Assembly (NCBI GenBank): GCA_963791435.1
Contig: CAWBSL010000001.1
Span: forward strand, 1,054,001-1,118,000
DNA from: Palsa-851 sp963791435
GTDB lineage: Bacteria; Chloroflexota; Dormibacteria; Aeolococcales; Aeolococcaceae
Length of the DNA stretch: 64,000 nt
Reading direction: 5' to 3'
The translations under genes and the position numbers were made by a program. The notes beneath the pieces were generated by a model. That model did no database searches and was not told the DNA's origin. It worked only from the letters and a program-made list of their open reading frames with translations. Positions 17,516 to 26,635 of the stretch are shown here, one piece after another. Position 1 is the stretch's first letter; each line of letters begins with the position of its first letter.

Positions 17516-18502
17516 GTGGAGCTTCGCACTTTGGGGACGCAGGGTCTCGAGGTGTCTGCGTTGGGGCTCGGTTGCATGGGGATGTCGGACTTCTACGGCA
17601 GTGCGGCAGAACGCGATGAGAGCGAGGCAATAGCGACCATCGATCGCGCCGCGGAGCTGGGCGTGACCATGCTCGACACCGCCGACATGTACGGGCCGTT
17701 CACCAACGAGCAGCTCATCGGCAAGGCGCTCACCGGACGGCGCGACCAGTTCATCGTGGCGACAAAGTTCGGATTCGTCCGTCAGACTGACGGGTCGCAG
17801 ATCATCGACGGCCGTCCGGAGCACGTGCATCGAGCGTGCGATGCCTCCCTGCAGCGTCTCGACGTCGACGTGATCGACCTGTACTACCAACACCGTCTGG
17901 ATCGCTCGGTGCCGATCGAGGAGACGATCGGCGCGATGGGTGAGCTCGTCGAGGCGGGGAAGGTGCGCTTTCTCGGGTTGAGCGAGGCGGGTTCGGCAAC
18001 CGTTCGCCGTGCGCATGCGGTGCATCCCATCTCCGCAGTGCAGTCGGAATACTCGCTGTTCGCGCGCGACGTCGAGGAGTCGGTGCTTCCGGCCCTGCGC
18101 GAGCTCGGCATCGGGTTCGTGGCATACAGCCCGCTCGGCCGCGGCATCCTCACCGCGGCGCTCACGCCCGAGACGCTCGTCGCCACCGACATCCGCCGAA
18201 GCCGATTCCCGCGCTTCGCGGAGGGGAACTTCGAGGCCAACGTGGCAGTCGCCGCGCGCATCGGAGCGATTGCGACCGAGCGGGGCGTGACCGCTGCGCA
18301 ACTTGCGCTCGCGTGGCTGCTCCACCAGGGGAAGGACATCGTGCCGATCCCGGGCACCAAGCGACGCTCGCGCCTCGAGGAGAATGCGGCCGCCGCAGAG
18401 GTCGCCCTGGACACCGACGACATCGCTCGCCTCGAGGCGGTTGCCAGCCCGGAGAACGTGCGTGGCGAACGGCACTGGGACATGGCGGCGATCGACCACT
18501 GA
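17516..18502 (+). CDS. Aldo/keto reductase
   Basis: A 328-residue NADPH-dependent oxidoreductase of the aldo/keto reductase family. The catalytic set is present: Asp54 and Tyr59 in LDTADMYGP, Lys84 in VATKFGF and His in YYQHRLD. IPGTKRRSRLEENAAA near the C-terminus binds the NADP phosphate. The frame is open from 17318, but the GTG here has AGGAGGT eight bases upstream and begins the family N-terminus ELRTLGTQGLEVSALGLGCM. It follows the MFS gene by 59 bases. Confidence 0.93.
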   Translation: MELRTLGTQGLEVSALGLGCMGMSDFYGSAAERDESEAIATIDRAAELGVTMLDTADMYGPFTNEQLIGKALTGRRDQFIVATKFGFVRQTDGSQIIDGRPEHVHRACDASLQRLDVDVIDLYYQHRLDRSVPIEETIGAMGELVEAGKVRFLGLSEAGSATVRRAHAVHPISAVQSEYSLFARDVEESVLPALRELGIGFVAYSPLGRGILTAALTPETLVATDIRRSRFPRFAEGNFEANVAVAARIGAIATERGVTAAQLALAWLLHQGKDIVPIPGTKRRSRLEENAAAAEVALDTDDIARLEAVASPENVRGERHWDMAAIDH

Positions 18503-18525
18503 CCACGCGCTATGGTCAGCGCGAG

Positions 18526-20482
18526 ATGAGCGCACCCGAGTTCGCATTTCGCATGGACGCCGACTGCCGAGCAGGCCGGCGCGTCGCGGCTCAGGAATTT
18601 CGTCGATTCGCTCGGCGCCGGTGATCTCGACGGCGTTGCCCGCCTCGCGCGCGCCGATCCCGAGCGATTCTGGACGGCGATGGCGGATGACATCGGCGTC
18701 TCCTGGACACGGCGATTCGATGTCGCTCGGGACACGTCGCCGGGGCTGCCGTGGACCCGTTTCTGGGTTGGAGGCAAGCTCAACCTCGCGCACAACGCGG
18801 TGACGCGCTGGGCGCAGCATGCGCCCGACCGAGCCGCGGTTGTGTGGGAGGGTGATGACGGAAGCACTCGCGAGTGGACGTACGCGCGTCTTCAGAACGA
18901 GACGGCCTACGCGGCCTCGAAGCTGCACGAACTCGGCATCCGAACCGGTGACAGCGTCGGCCTGTGCATGCCGATGGTCCCGGAGACCGTCTCACTCTTC
19001 CTCGCGTGCGCCTGGCTCGGAGCAGTCGTTGTGCCGCTCTTCAGCGGATACGGGGCCGGTGCGATCGTGTCGCGCCTGCGCGACTGCGACGCCAAGGTTC
19101 TGGTCGTTGTTGACGGATTCACCCGTCGCGGGCGCACGATCATCATGAAGACCGTCGCCGATGAGGCTGCCGAGCAGCTGCCATCGCTCGAGCACATTCT
19201 CGTGGTGCCGAACCTCGGTAATGCGAGCATTCCGCTGCGCGCGGGGCGCGATGTCGTGTACGAAGCGATGCCGGACGGCGCAACGGTGGAGTGGCCCGTC
19301 GCCGATACCGGCGCCGACTCGACGTTCATGATCATCTACACGAGCGGGACGACCGGCCGGCCGAAGGGGACCGTGCATATTCATGGCGGGTTCCCCGTGA
19401 AGGCGATGCAGGACATGGCGCACTGCTTCGACATCGGCGAGCACGACCGCCTGCTCTGGTTCACCGACATCGGCTGGATGATGGGGCCGTGGGCCATCTG
19501 CGGCGCGCTCAGCATCGGCGCGACGCTCGTGCTCTTCGACGGCGTGCCCGACCACCCGGGTCCGGACCGCCTCTGGTCGGTGGTGGAGCGACATCGCGTC
19601 ACCGTCCTCGGCATCGCGCCGACCGTGATCCGTGCGCTGATGCGCAGCGGCGACGAGCCTGTCGCTGCCCACGACCTCTCCTCGCTTCGCGTCCTGGGAT
19701 CAACCGGTGAGCCGTGGAACACGGATCCCTGGCTCTGGTACCAGCAGAAGGTCGGAGGTGGCCGGCTGCCGGTGATCAACTACTCCGGCGGAACCGAGAT
19801 CTCGGGCGGCATCCTCGCCGGGAACATGATCACGCCGCTGCAGCCGTGCGCCTTCGCCGGGCCCTGTCCGGGGATGGATGCCGATGTCGTCGACGAGCAT
19901 GGCCAGAGCGTTCGCGGCCGCGTCGGCGAACTCGTGATCCGCGCGCCGTGGCCGGGGATGACGCAGGGATTCTGGCGCGACCGCGATCGCTACCTCGACA
20001 CGTACTGGTCTCGCTGGCCCGACGTGTGGGTGCACGGTGACTGGGTCGAGGTGGATGCGGACGGGCTCTGGTACATCCGGGGCCGGAGCGACGACACCAT
20101 CAAAGTCGCCGGGAAGCGACTCGGGCCTGCCGAGGTGGAGTCCGCGCTGGTCGCGCACAAGGCCGTCGCGGAAGCGGCGGCAATCGGCGTCCCCGATCCA
20201 CTGAAGGGTGAGGCGCTGGTCGTCTTCGTCGTGCTCAAGCCCGGAGTGACCGACTCACCCGAGCTGCGCACCGAGCTCGCGCGACGCGTCGCCGATGACC
20301 TCGGCAAGGCGCTTGCGCCCCACGCCGTCGAGATTGTGTCGGAGTTGCCCAAAACCCGGAACGCCAAGGTGCTCCGTCGCGTCGTCCGCTCGGTGTACCT
20401 GGGGACCGATCCCGGCGATCTGTCGTCGCTCGACAATCAGAGCGCCATCGAGGCGATCGGACAGACTCGACACACGAGCTGA
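18526..20482 (+). CDS. Acyl-CoA synthetase (AcsA-like AMP-forming ligase) with an apparent +1 frameshift near its 5' end
   Basis: An AMP-forming ligase that activates a carboxylic acid to its CoA ester. The motifs are IIYTSGTTGRPKG (phosphate loop), NYSGGTEISGGI, YIRGRSDDTIKVAGKR (hinge) and PKTRNAKVLRR with the catalytic Lys. The conventional frame starts at the ATG at 18680, but the same frame reads upstream as good family sequence, WTPTAEQAGASRL to DPERFWTA, with no start codon. The only sensible start is the ATG at 18526 (MSAPEFAFR), in the other frame; dropping one base at about 18553 joins the two. Substrate is uncertain: acetate, propionate or a longer acid. Confidence 0.85.
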
Positions 20483-20699
20483 CGCTCGGTAGTTTCTCGG
20501 CGGTTGCTCGCCGCTTTGGAGAGCGCCAGGATGAGATGGCGATCGCGCCGGGTTCGACGCGGGCTCCGAGCGTGATCGTCTTGATGACGGAAGTCCCTTT
20601 CGTGTCCGGAGCGCCGGTCGATGATGGGCGGCTTCGCGTCGGGATGCAGCGTCGTCGCAATGGCGGCGCCCGTCCGACGTCCTCGAGAAGGGGGCGACC

Positions 20700-22388
20700 A
20701 TGCCCGACTCCGTTCCGCTGCGCGGCAGCGCATACCATCCAGCCGGCGGTACGCGCCCCGGCCATCGACCCATTCGCAAGCTCACCGACGCGGAGATGCA
20801 CGCCGATGCAGGCGTCACGCTGCTGCTTCGCGAGCGAGGGAGCGGGCCGACCACGGCGCAGAGCCTCGCCTGGTTGCAATCGCTTCCCGACCCCAGCTCG
20901 CGTCACCTCGACCTCGCCCAGCTGACCGCTCGCCACGGGTTCGACGCCGCCGACCGGGATCGTGTTGTGCGGTGGGCCACCGCCGCAGGCCTCCAGGTCA
21001 CCGGCGAGGACGCCGCGACCCGGCGGCTCATGGTGCGGGGACGTGTTGAGCAACTCGCACACGCGTTCGAGGTGGATCTCGAGCGATTCGGCTGGACACG
21101 GCGCGACGGCAGCACCGTGGAGTACCGCGGACATCGGGGACCGGCGCGTCTTCCGGCGCATCTCGACGGGGTCGTCGAGGGGGTCTTCGGCCTTGATGAC
21201 CGCCCGATCGCACGCTCTCACGTCCGTCGGCTCGATGACGGCCGCAGCGCTGTCTTCGCGTACGACCCGCCGCAACTAGCTTCGATCTACGACTTTCCGC
21301 GACTCCCCAATGGCGGCGAAGGCATCGAGTTGGTGGCGGGGATGATCGAGCTCGGCGGTGTCGTGCACCCGTTCGACCTCGCGGCCTCGTTCGCGCGCCT
21401 CGGGCTACCGGCGCCGGACATCACCAACGTCTGGCTCGACGGTGCCACCCCGACTCCGGACCCGAACGGCGCCGACGTGGAAGTCGCGCTCGACTACCAG
21501 GTGATCGGCGCGATGGTCCTGGCGATGGCGCCGAAGGCGCACCTCACGATCGTCAGCTACAACGCACCCAATACCGAGCGTGGCTTCATCGACGCGGCGG
21601 CAACCGCCGCGAGCGATGCGATCCGTCATCCGGCGGCGGTCTCGATCAGCTGGGGCGGGCCGGAGGACCACTGGTCGCCGCAGGGCATGCGCGGGCTCGA
21701 CTCCGCGTTCGCCACAGGCGCCCTTCACGGCGTGACGTTCAGCGCAGCCGCGGGCGACGCCGGCTCGACCAACGATGAGGTGGACGGGTACCAGCACCCC
21801 GAATTCCCGGCGTCGAGCCCGCATGCATGGGCATGCGGTGGCACGACGCTCCTCGCAGCAAGGGGCCGCATCCGGACCGAGACAGTCTGGAACGAGTTGT
21901 CGCGCGGCGCCGGCGCGGCCGGGAGCGGTGTCAGCACGGTCTTCCCAGTCCCTGCGTACCAGGCTGAGCTGGGGATCCGTCCGCGATCGGCTGACGGAGG
22001 AGGGCTCGGGCGCGGCCTCCCGGACGGTTCAGGCAACGCGGATCCCCTGACCGGCTGGAACGTTGTCGCGCTGCGGCGACTTCGATCCACCGGTGGGACG
22101 AGCGCCGTCGCTCCGATGTACACCGCCCTGTGGACGCTCGTCTCCGTGCAACTCGGGCACCGGATCGGTCTACCGCATCCCGCCCTCTACGCCAAGCGCG
22201 GTCGAGGGTTCAACGACGTGACCGCGGGCGACACCGGCGGCCCATACCGCGCAGGTCGCGGATGGGATCTGGCAAGCGGATGGGGCAGCCCCGACGGTCG
22301 TCAGATCGCACGAGACCTCGGCGTCCGCCTGCCGGCGCAGGAAGTTCGGCGGCCGAGACGCAGCACCGGCGAGCGCGAGATCGCCTGA
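20700..22388 (+). CDS. Sedolisin/kumamolisin-type serine-carboxyl peptidase (S53)
   Basis: A 562-residue S53 peptidase, an acid-active secreted endopeptidase family with a Glu-Asp-Ser triad. The N-terminal 180 residues form the pro-domain (pro-kumamolisin). The catalytic Glu and Asp are in DVEVALDYQV, the oxyanion Asp in SAAAGDAGS and the nucleophile in GGTSAVAP. The end of the protein holds a calcium-site-like GFNDVTAGD...GWDLASGWG. GGGGG lies shortly before the ATG. No signal peptide is obvious. The 217-bp spacer before it contains no recognisable gene. Confidence 0.9.
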   Translation: MPDSVPLRGSAYHPAGGTRPGHRPIRKLTDAEMHADAGVTLLLRERGSGPTTAQSLAWLQSLPDPSSRHLDLAQLTARHGFDAADRDRVVRWATAAGLQVTGEDAATRRLMVRGRVEQLAHAFEVDLERFGWTRRDGSTVEYRGHRGPARLPAHLDGVVEGVFGLDDRPIARSHVRRLDDGRSAVFAYDPPQLASIYDFPRLPNGGEGIELVAGMIELGGVVHPFDLAASFARLGLPAPDITNVWLDGATPTPDPNGADVEVALDYQVIGAMVLAMAPKAHLTIVSYNAPNTERGFIDAAATAASDAIRHPAAVSISWGGPEDHWSPQGMRGLDSAFATGALHGVTFSAAAGDAGSTNDEVDGYQHPEFPASSPHAWACGGTTLLAARGRIRTETVWNELSRGAGAAGSGVSTVFPVPAYQAELGIRPRSADGGGLGRGLPDGSGNADPLTGWNVVALRRLRSTGGTSAVAPMYTALWTLVSVQLGHRIGLPHPALYAKRGRGFNDVTAGDTGGPYRAGRGWDLASGWGSPDGRQIARDLGVRLPAQEVRRPRRSTGEREIA

Positions 22389-22390
22389 GG

Positions 22391-23437
22391 TCAGGAGGTC
22401 CCGAGCAGAGCGGCCGAGCCTGTGGCAAGCGCCACGGGCCGGCCGTCCGGGCCGAGGATCTCCGCGGTGCCGACCGTCAGGCTGCGGCCCCGGTGGACCA
22501 CCTTGGCGCGTGCCTCCAGCACGCTGCCGTCCCCGGCGACCGGCCGCAGGAAGTTGACCTTGATGTCCACCGAAGCCATCCCCTCGCCCTTCGCGAGGGT
22601 CGTCTGAGTTGCCAGGGCAAGTGCCAGGTCGGCCAGGAGAACGATGAACCCACCCTGCGGCCATCCGAACGGCGTCGCCAGCCAGCCGCTCAGCGGCATC
22701 GCACAGGTGGCGGCTCCGAGGGTCGCTTCGGTCGGGGTGATGCCCAGCAAATGATGCATCGGCGGCAGCGGCAGGTCACCGCGGATCTGCGCGTGGAGGA
22801 TCTCGACGCCGCTTCGCTCGAGAAACACGGACTCATCGATCCGCTCACCGGACACGGGCCGGAGGTAGGGGTCGAGCCCCTCGTCGGAGCCATTCGTCCC
22901 GCTCGCGCGCGCCGGCGGCGCGGCCGTGCCCCCGCGTGTCGGAGCGCTCGCGGCGGTCTCGCCGAATATCCGCAGCCGCGATGTGCAGTACCCGACGAGC
23001 CTGCCTTTTCCGTCGATGACCTCCCCCGCCGACAGCCCCAGCGTGGCGCCGGCGTGCAGCGCGCGACCGTGTGCGGTGACCACGGAGCCGATGCGCGCCG
23101 GACGCAGGTACGTCATCGACATCTCCGCCGTCGTGTACTGCGTGTGCGACGGGAGCAACGACTGCAACGCGCAGCCCAGCGCGGCGTCCGCCGCGAGCGC
23201 GAGCACGCCACCGGGAACGCTGCCGTGCGACCACTCGAACCAGCTCGACACGGGCAGGCTGAAGGCGGCGGTCCCCTCGTCGGCGCCCTCGAACCTGACT
23301 CCGGTCAGCCGCCCCATCGGCGGTTGCTCGCGGACGAGACTCAACGCCTCGAGCCCGGTGAGATCACGCGCGGACGCATCGAGGAAATCTCCTCGCACCG
23401 GAATGTCGCGCCACAACGCCGGCTCGCGAATCAGCAT
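22391..23437 (-). CDS. Double-hotdog acyl-CoA thioesterase
   Basis: A 348-residue fusion of two PaaI/YbgC-type hotdog domains. The first (about 35-160) has HGSVPGGVLALAADAALG and the second (about 215-345) has PQGGFIVLLADLALALATQT, each resembling the central helix of a PaaI-like thioesterase. It would hydrolyse acyl- or aryl-CoA esters; the specific substrate is unknown. It is convergent with the S53 peptidase, two bases apart. TAAGCT six bases before the ATG suggests a leaderless transcript. Confidence 0.8.
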   Translation of the reverse strand: MLIREPALWRDIPVRGDFLDASARDLTGLEALSLVREQPPMGRLTGVRFEGADEGTAAFSLPVSSWFEWSHGSVPGGVLALAADAALGCALQSLLPSHTQYTTAEMSMTYLRPARIGSVVTAHGRALHAGATLGLSAGEVIDGKGRLVGYCTSRLRIFGETAASAPTRGGTAAPPARASGTNGSDEGLDPYLRPVSGERIDESVFLERSGVEILHAQIRGDLPLPPMHHLLGITPTEATLGAATCAMPLSGWLATPFGWPQGGFIVLLADLALALATQTTLAKGEGMASVDIKVNFLRPVAGDGSVLEARAKVVHRGRSLTVGTAEILGPDGRPVALATGSAALLGTS

Positions 23438-23443
23438 CGCCCG

Positions 23444-23449
23444 AGCTTA
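23444..23449 (-). promoter_or_regulatory. -10 hexamer of the thioesterase gene
   Basis: TAAGCT on the minus strand ends six bases before the ATG with no Shine-Dalgarno. Confidence 0.35.
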
Positions 23450-23475
23450 GCGACGACTCGGTATGGCGCCGCTCC

Positions 23476-24087
23476 TCAGCGTGGTGGCGGCGCCGGCACC
23501 CAGGCGACACCCGCGCACGTCGACGTGGCGACATTCGTACCGACGACTGCCGCTGCGTATCCGACGCCACGGACGGTAACGGTGCTGGGGAATCCCGGCA
23601 GTGGGATCGGGAGTTGCACGACTCGCGAGACCTCCGCGTACACGTGACACCCGTCGCTGGCGCACAGCGCTCCTTCCGGTGTCTGCGGATCGCTCGCCGT
23701 CTTCAACACCGATGGCGTCGCCGGGTCACGAGGGATCTGTGCCGACTGGTCTGCCGTCTGGATGCAGGACCGCTGAAAGGCGTACAGCGCACCGTCACGA
23801 TCCTGCGCGCTGATGTCGACGATCGACGGCGTGCACACGACACTCGAACCGGGAGTGGGACACGGACCCGCGACACCGTAGAGGTAGCCGGGATTCACGG
23901 AGTCGGCACCGGATTGCGCTCCAAGTTGCGCGGCATCCTGCACGCGCCCCGACCAGACGTACAGATATGCGGAGTTTGCGACAAGGCATGTCAGGCTGAA
24001 CAGAAACAGCGCGAAACCGAGCGCAAAGACGACGAGCGTCTGTCCGCGCTGACGTCGAAGTGTGCTCCGTCTGCGCACGCTGCTCAT
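23476..24087 (-). CDS. TadG-like pilus/surface protein (third gene of the tad-like operon)
   Basis: A 203-residue protein with the TadE/TadG-type N-terminus: a basic stretch (MSSVRRRSTLRRQRG), then QTLVVFALGFALFLFSLTCL, a single membrane helix preceded by the RRxRGQ pattern. The rest is extracytoplasmic and holds many cysteines. TadG-type pseudopilins assist Flp/Tad pilus assembly. The ATG overlaps the preceding gene's stop by four bases. No tad ATPase, prepilin peptidase or Flp pilin gene is in the window. Confidence 0.7.
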   Translation of the reverse strand: MSSVRRRSTLRRQRGQTLVVFALGFALFLFSLTCLVANSAYLYVWSGRVQDAAQLGAQSGADSVNPGYLYGVAGPCPTPGSSVVCTPSIVDISAQDRDGALYAFQRSCIQTADQSAQIPRDPATPSVLKTASDPQTPEGALCASDGCHVYAEVSRVVQLPIPLPGFPSTVTVRGVGYAAAVVGTNVATSTCAGVAWVPAPPPR

Positions 24088-24716
24088 TGACGAAACGGGG
24101 GCGGGAGCGCCTCCGCCTGTGCATGGATCGTCGGCGTCCAGAACACGCCCCACGCCAGCGGTGTGTTCGCGAAATTCAGCGACGCCGACGCGCTGCACGT
24201 CACCACCTCGAGACCCGCGGGCGGATTGAGCGCGCGGTCGACATAGCCGGGAATGACAACGCCCGCGGCGGAGATCGATCCGAGGTCGCACGAAACGTCC
24301 GCGTTGATTGGTGATCCGTTGTAGCCGACAGGCGCACGCGGCGGAGTGCTCGCGTCGCCGCTGTCGCCGCCCGACGTGCACAGGGCGGCCGTGTCCCAGT
24401 GGATGAGGCCGACGTACGTTGTCATGGTTCCGTAGAAGGTCTCGGCGGCATACCTGCAACCAGTCGGGAGACCGGCAGTGATCAGCGTCACACCATGGAG
24501 GCCGCAGCAGCGAGTCCCGGCAGCATCGTGCGCACTCTCGGGTGCCTGGAATCTCGATTGTGCCGCAAGCGCAGTCGCAGAATTGAGCTGTTCCTGCATG
24601 GTCACCTGCACCATCACGGCGATGAAATTGCAGACCAGGAACAGCAGAATCGGAATGACCAGTGCCGTCTCGAGAACCGCCTGCGCATCGTCGCCACGGC
24701 GACGGCTGCGCCTCAC
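24084..24716 (-). CDS. TadE-like pseudopilin (second gene of the tad-like operon)
   Basis: A 210-residue protein starting with a basic segment and QAVLETALVIPILLFLVCNF, the TadE signature in which a conserved Glu follows the cleavage-type motif and leads into one membrane helix. The outer part is about 170 residues with several Cys. The GTG start overlaps the upstream gene's stop by four bases (GTGA), so the three genes are translationally coupled. Confidence 0.7.
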   Translation of the reverse strand: MRRSRRRGDDAQAVLETALVIPILLFLVCNFIAVMVQVTMQEQLNSATALAAQSRFQAPESAHDAAGTRCCGLHGVTLITAGLPTGCRYAAETFYGTMTTYVGLIHWDTAALCTSGGDSGDASTPPRAPVGYNGSPINADVSCDLGSISAAGVVIPGYVDRALNPPAGLEVVTCSASASLNFANTPLAWGVFWTPTIHAQAEALPPPFRQ

Positions 24717-25339
24717 GGAGCGAAACGAAGCGTGTGCGTGGTTGCCGAAATGTCTGTGGGGAGTTCGAACCCGCCCGCACCGGGACCGAAGCCTGGTGGC
24801 ACCAATGACGCGACAAAACCGATGACGCGAACGGTGATCATCGGCGAGTTGTCGCACCCGATCGGCCACGGCGACACCTGTCCGGGCGGCGGCTTCGTGC
24901 ACGCAGGCGGGTCCGACTCGCTGACGCACACGACGACAACGCGCGGACCATCCGCTTCCTGAACCTGTGCTGGGGTTGATGGGCACTGCTGTGCGGTGTC
25001 AGGCGCGCAGTCGCCCATCGCGTCGGTGGTGCACCAGCTTTCGATCGCTGTCCCGAACAACGCGCTGTGCAATCGACCCGCGATCGCCCCCGTGACCGCT
25101 CGAGCATCGGGCGCCGTCTCGGACACGGGGCTCGAACCGGCCGATGAGGCGATCATCGCCGCCTGCTGGACAGCTGACACCTCGGCCGAGGTTTGCACCG
25201 CCCACAGGCCCGCGTCCAGGGCGCCGATCAGACAGAGCAGAAAGAGCGGCAGCACCACTGCGAACTCGAGGAGCGCCTGACCGCCACGGGCGTGTGGCAT
25301 GGGTCGAAGACGCACCACTCCCCCGAATTCCCCTCCCAT
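24713..25339 (-). CDS. TadE-like pseudopilin (first gene of the tad-like operon)
   Basis: A 208-residue protein with GGQALLEFAVVLPLFLLCLIG near residues 18-38, a textbook TadE N-terminus (Gly-x-x-Ala-x-x-Glu-Phe followed by a membrane helix). The remaining 170 residues are extracytoplasmic and Cys-containing. The start could also be the ATG at 25300 (MPHARGGQ). First of three coupled genes. Confidence 0.72.
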   Translation of the reverse strand: MGGEFGGVVRLRPMPHARGGQALLEFAVVLPLFLLCLIGALDAGLWAVQTSAEVSAVQQAAMIASSAGSSPVSETAPDARAVTGAIAGRLHSALFGTAIESWCTTDAMGDCAPDTAQQCPSTPAQVQEADGPRVVVVCVSESDPPACTKPPPGQVSPWPIGCDNSPMITVRVIGFVASLVPPGFGPGAGGFELPTDISATTHTLRFAP

Positions 25340-25370
25340 CGTCTGACCATCCTAGTCGTGTGGATGGCCC

Positions 25371-26534
25371 TTACGAGGAGAGCACCACGAATGTCAGATC
25401 CACAGGCGTCAATGGGGTGACCGTGACTGGATCGGCCGGCTGATTGGTGGTCGGATTGATGAGCGTCGTCCAGTTGCCGTCGGCGTAGACCTCGAGCACG
25501 TACGGCCCGCCGACCGGGACATTGCTCAAGGAGAAGTCGCCGGAGGCATCCGCTGTGGTCGTGTAGAACGGCCCGCTCGTCTGATACATGCCGCCGGGCT
25601 CGGCTTTGTAGTTGGAGCTGAGCCGGACCTTGTCGGAGATCGGGAGTCCGAGGTGCGTCACGAGCGTTCCGGTCACCGATTGGGGAGCCGCGAGCATCGC
25701 CTGACCGAGCGCGGCCTCCGCACTGCTCGGGAAGCTGGTCACGAGTTGATCGATGGCGGAAACCGCCTCGAGGTATGCGTCGTGCGCGAGATCCTCCTCG
25801 CCGGCCGCCAGCAGCGCGGACGGGAAGAGGCTGTCGGCGGTACGCGTGGCCTGGGCCGAGCTTTCGTGCACCACGGTGTCGAGAATCGCCACGGCGGCGT
25901 CGGCGCGCCCCGCTGAGATGAGCACCCCGGCCTCGCCGGCCTGATCGATCGGGAGGAGCCGAGCCACCTGGATACCGCCCGGTGTTGTGGGCGCGAGGCT
26001 GCGGATCTCCATCAAGCGGGTGATCGCGTTCGCGTATTGCGCCTGTGCAGCGTCCGCGGCGGAGGTCTTCACCAGAAGCGCTGCCAGCGCGTCGAGTGCC
26101 GGCTTCCGGAGCGCTGGAGCGCTGACCGTTCGATAGAGCGCGACCGCGGAGTCGACCTGGCCTTTGCGGCCGAGGTATGCCGCCCAGGCCATGACGGTCT
26201 GCTCGGCGGCACGGAGCGCAGCAGTCGCGGCGCCTTCGTCGACCACGTAGAGCGGTCCGGTTCGAGCCGCGATCTCCTCGTCGATCGCGATCGACTGCGC
26301 GTAGAGGCCGCGATCCGCGAGCGTGGCTGCTGTCGAGGTCGCAGCCGCGGTGCCGCTCGCCATCCCCACCGCCGCGCCGGCGGTGCCGATGAGGATCGCC
26401 GCGATCACGAGCGCGGCGATCGGCCAGCGCCGGGGCGGAGACGCGACAGCTTCCGGCACGGGCGGCGGCGCCGGCGGTGGCGGCGGCCAGTCATCCGCGG
26501 CGGGCAGCGGCGGGGGCTCGGGGTGCGGATCCAC
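25371..26534 (-). CDS. Membrane-anchored protein with Pro-rich head, repeat region and C-terminal beta domain
   Basis: I do not recognise a named family. The 387-residue protein has a cytoplasmic Pro-rich head (about 1-36), one membrane helix (WPIAALVIAAILIGTAGAAV), an Ala-rich helical region of about 200 residues that looks like tetratricopeptide-type repeats, and a C-terminal beta-sandwich-like domain (about 300-387) with DASGDFSLSNVPVGGPYVLE, similar to carboxypeptidase regulatory-like domains. It lies 31 bases ahead of the TadE-type operon on the same strand and may belong to it. GTG start; divergent from hutH. Confidence 0.65.
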   Translation of the reverse strand: MDPHPEPPPLPAADDWPPPPPAPPPVPEAVASPPRRWPIAALVIAAILIGTAGAAVGMASGTAAATSTAATLADRGLYAQSIAIDEEIAARTGPLYVVDEGAATAALRAAEQTVMAWAAYLGRKGQVDSAVALYRTVSAPALRKPALDALAALLVKTSAADAAQAQYANAITRLMEIRSLAPTTPGGIQVARLLPIDQAGEAGVLISAGRADAAVAILDTVVHESSAQATRTADSLFPSALLAAGEEDLAHDAYLEAVSAIDQLVTSFPSSAEAALGQAMLAAPQSVTGTLVTHLGLPISDKVRLSSNYKAEPGGMYQTSGPFYTTTADASGDFSLSNVPVGGPYVLEVYADGNWTTLINPTTNQPADPVTVTPLTPVDLTFVVLSS

Positions 26535-26614
26535 TGACGCATAACGTACGTGCGCGCCAGACGGTTCGGGGTTCAGGCGGTCGTGGGACGGCGCGACGGG
26601 TCGAGGGGACCGAG

Positions 26615-26633
26615 GGCGAGTAGGCTGCTCGCC
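26615..26633 (+). promoter_or_regulatory. hut promoter -10 framed by an inverted repeat (candidate operator)
   Basis: GGCGAG and CTCGCC form a perfect 6-bp inverted repeat with the -10-like hexamer TAGGCT (26621-26626) in the 7-base centre. The repeat ends two bases before the hutH ATG, so a protein bound there would block transcription of the whole operon. Confidence 0.5.
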
Positions 26634-26635
26634 GA

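Noticed and set aside
18503..18560. Acyl-CoA synthetase starting at the ATG at 18680 as a complete protein
   Set aside because: Upstream codons in the same frame are clear family sequence (WTPTAEQA to ERFWTA), so the shorter start would discard real protein.
20483..20699. Small genes in the spacer before the S53 peptidase
   Set aside because: Several overlapping frames exist on both strands but none has a ribosome site, promoter or recognisable sequence.
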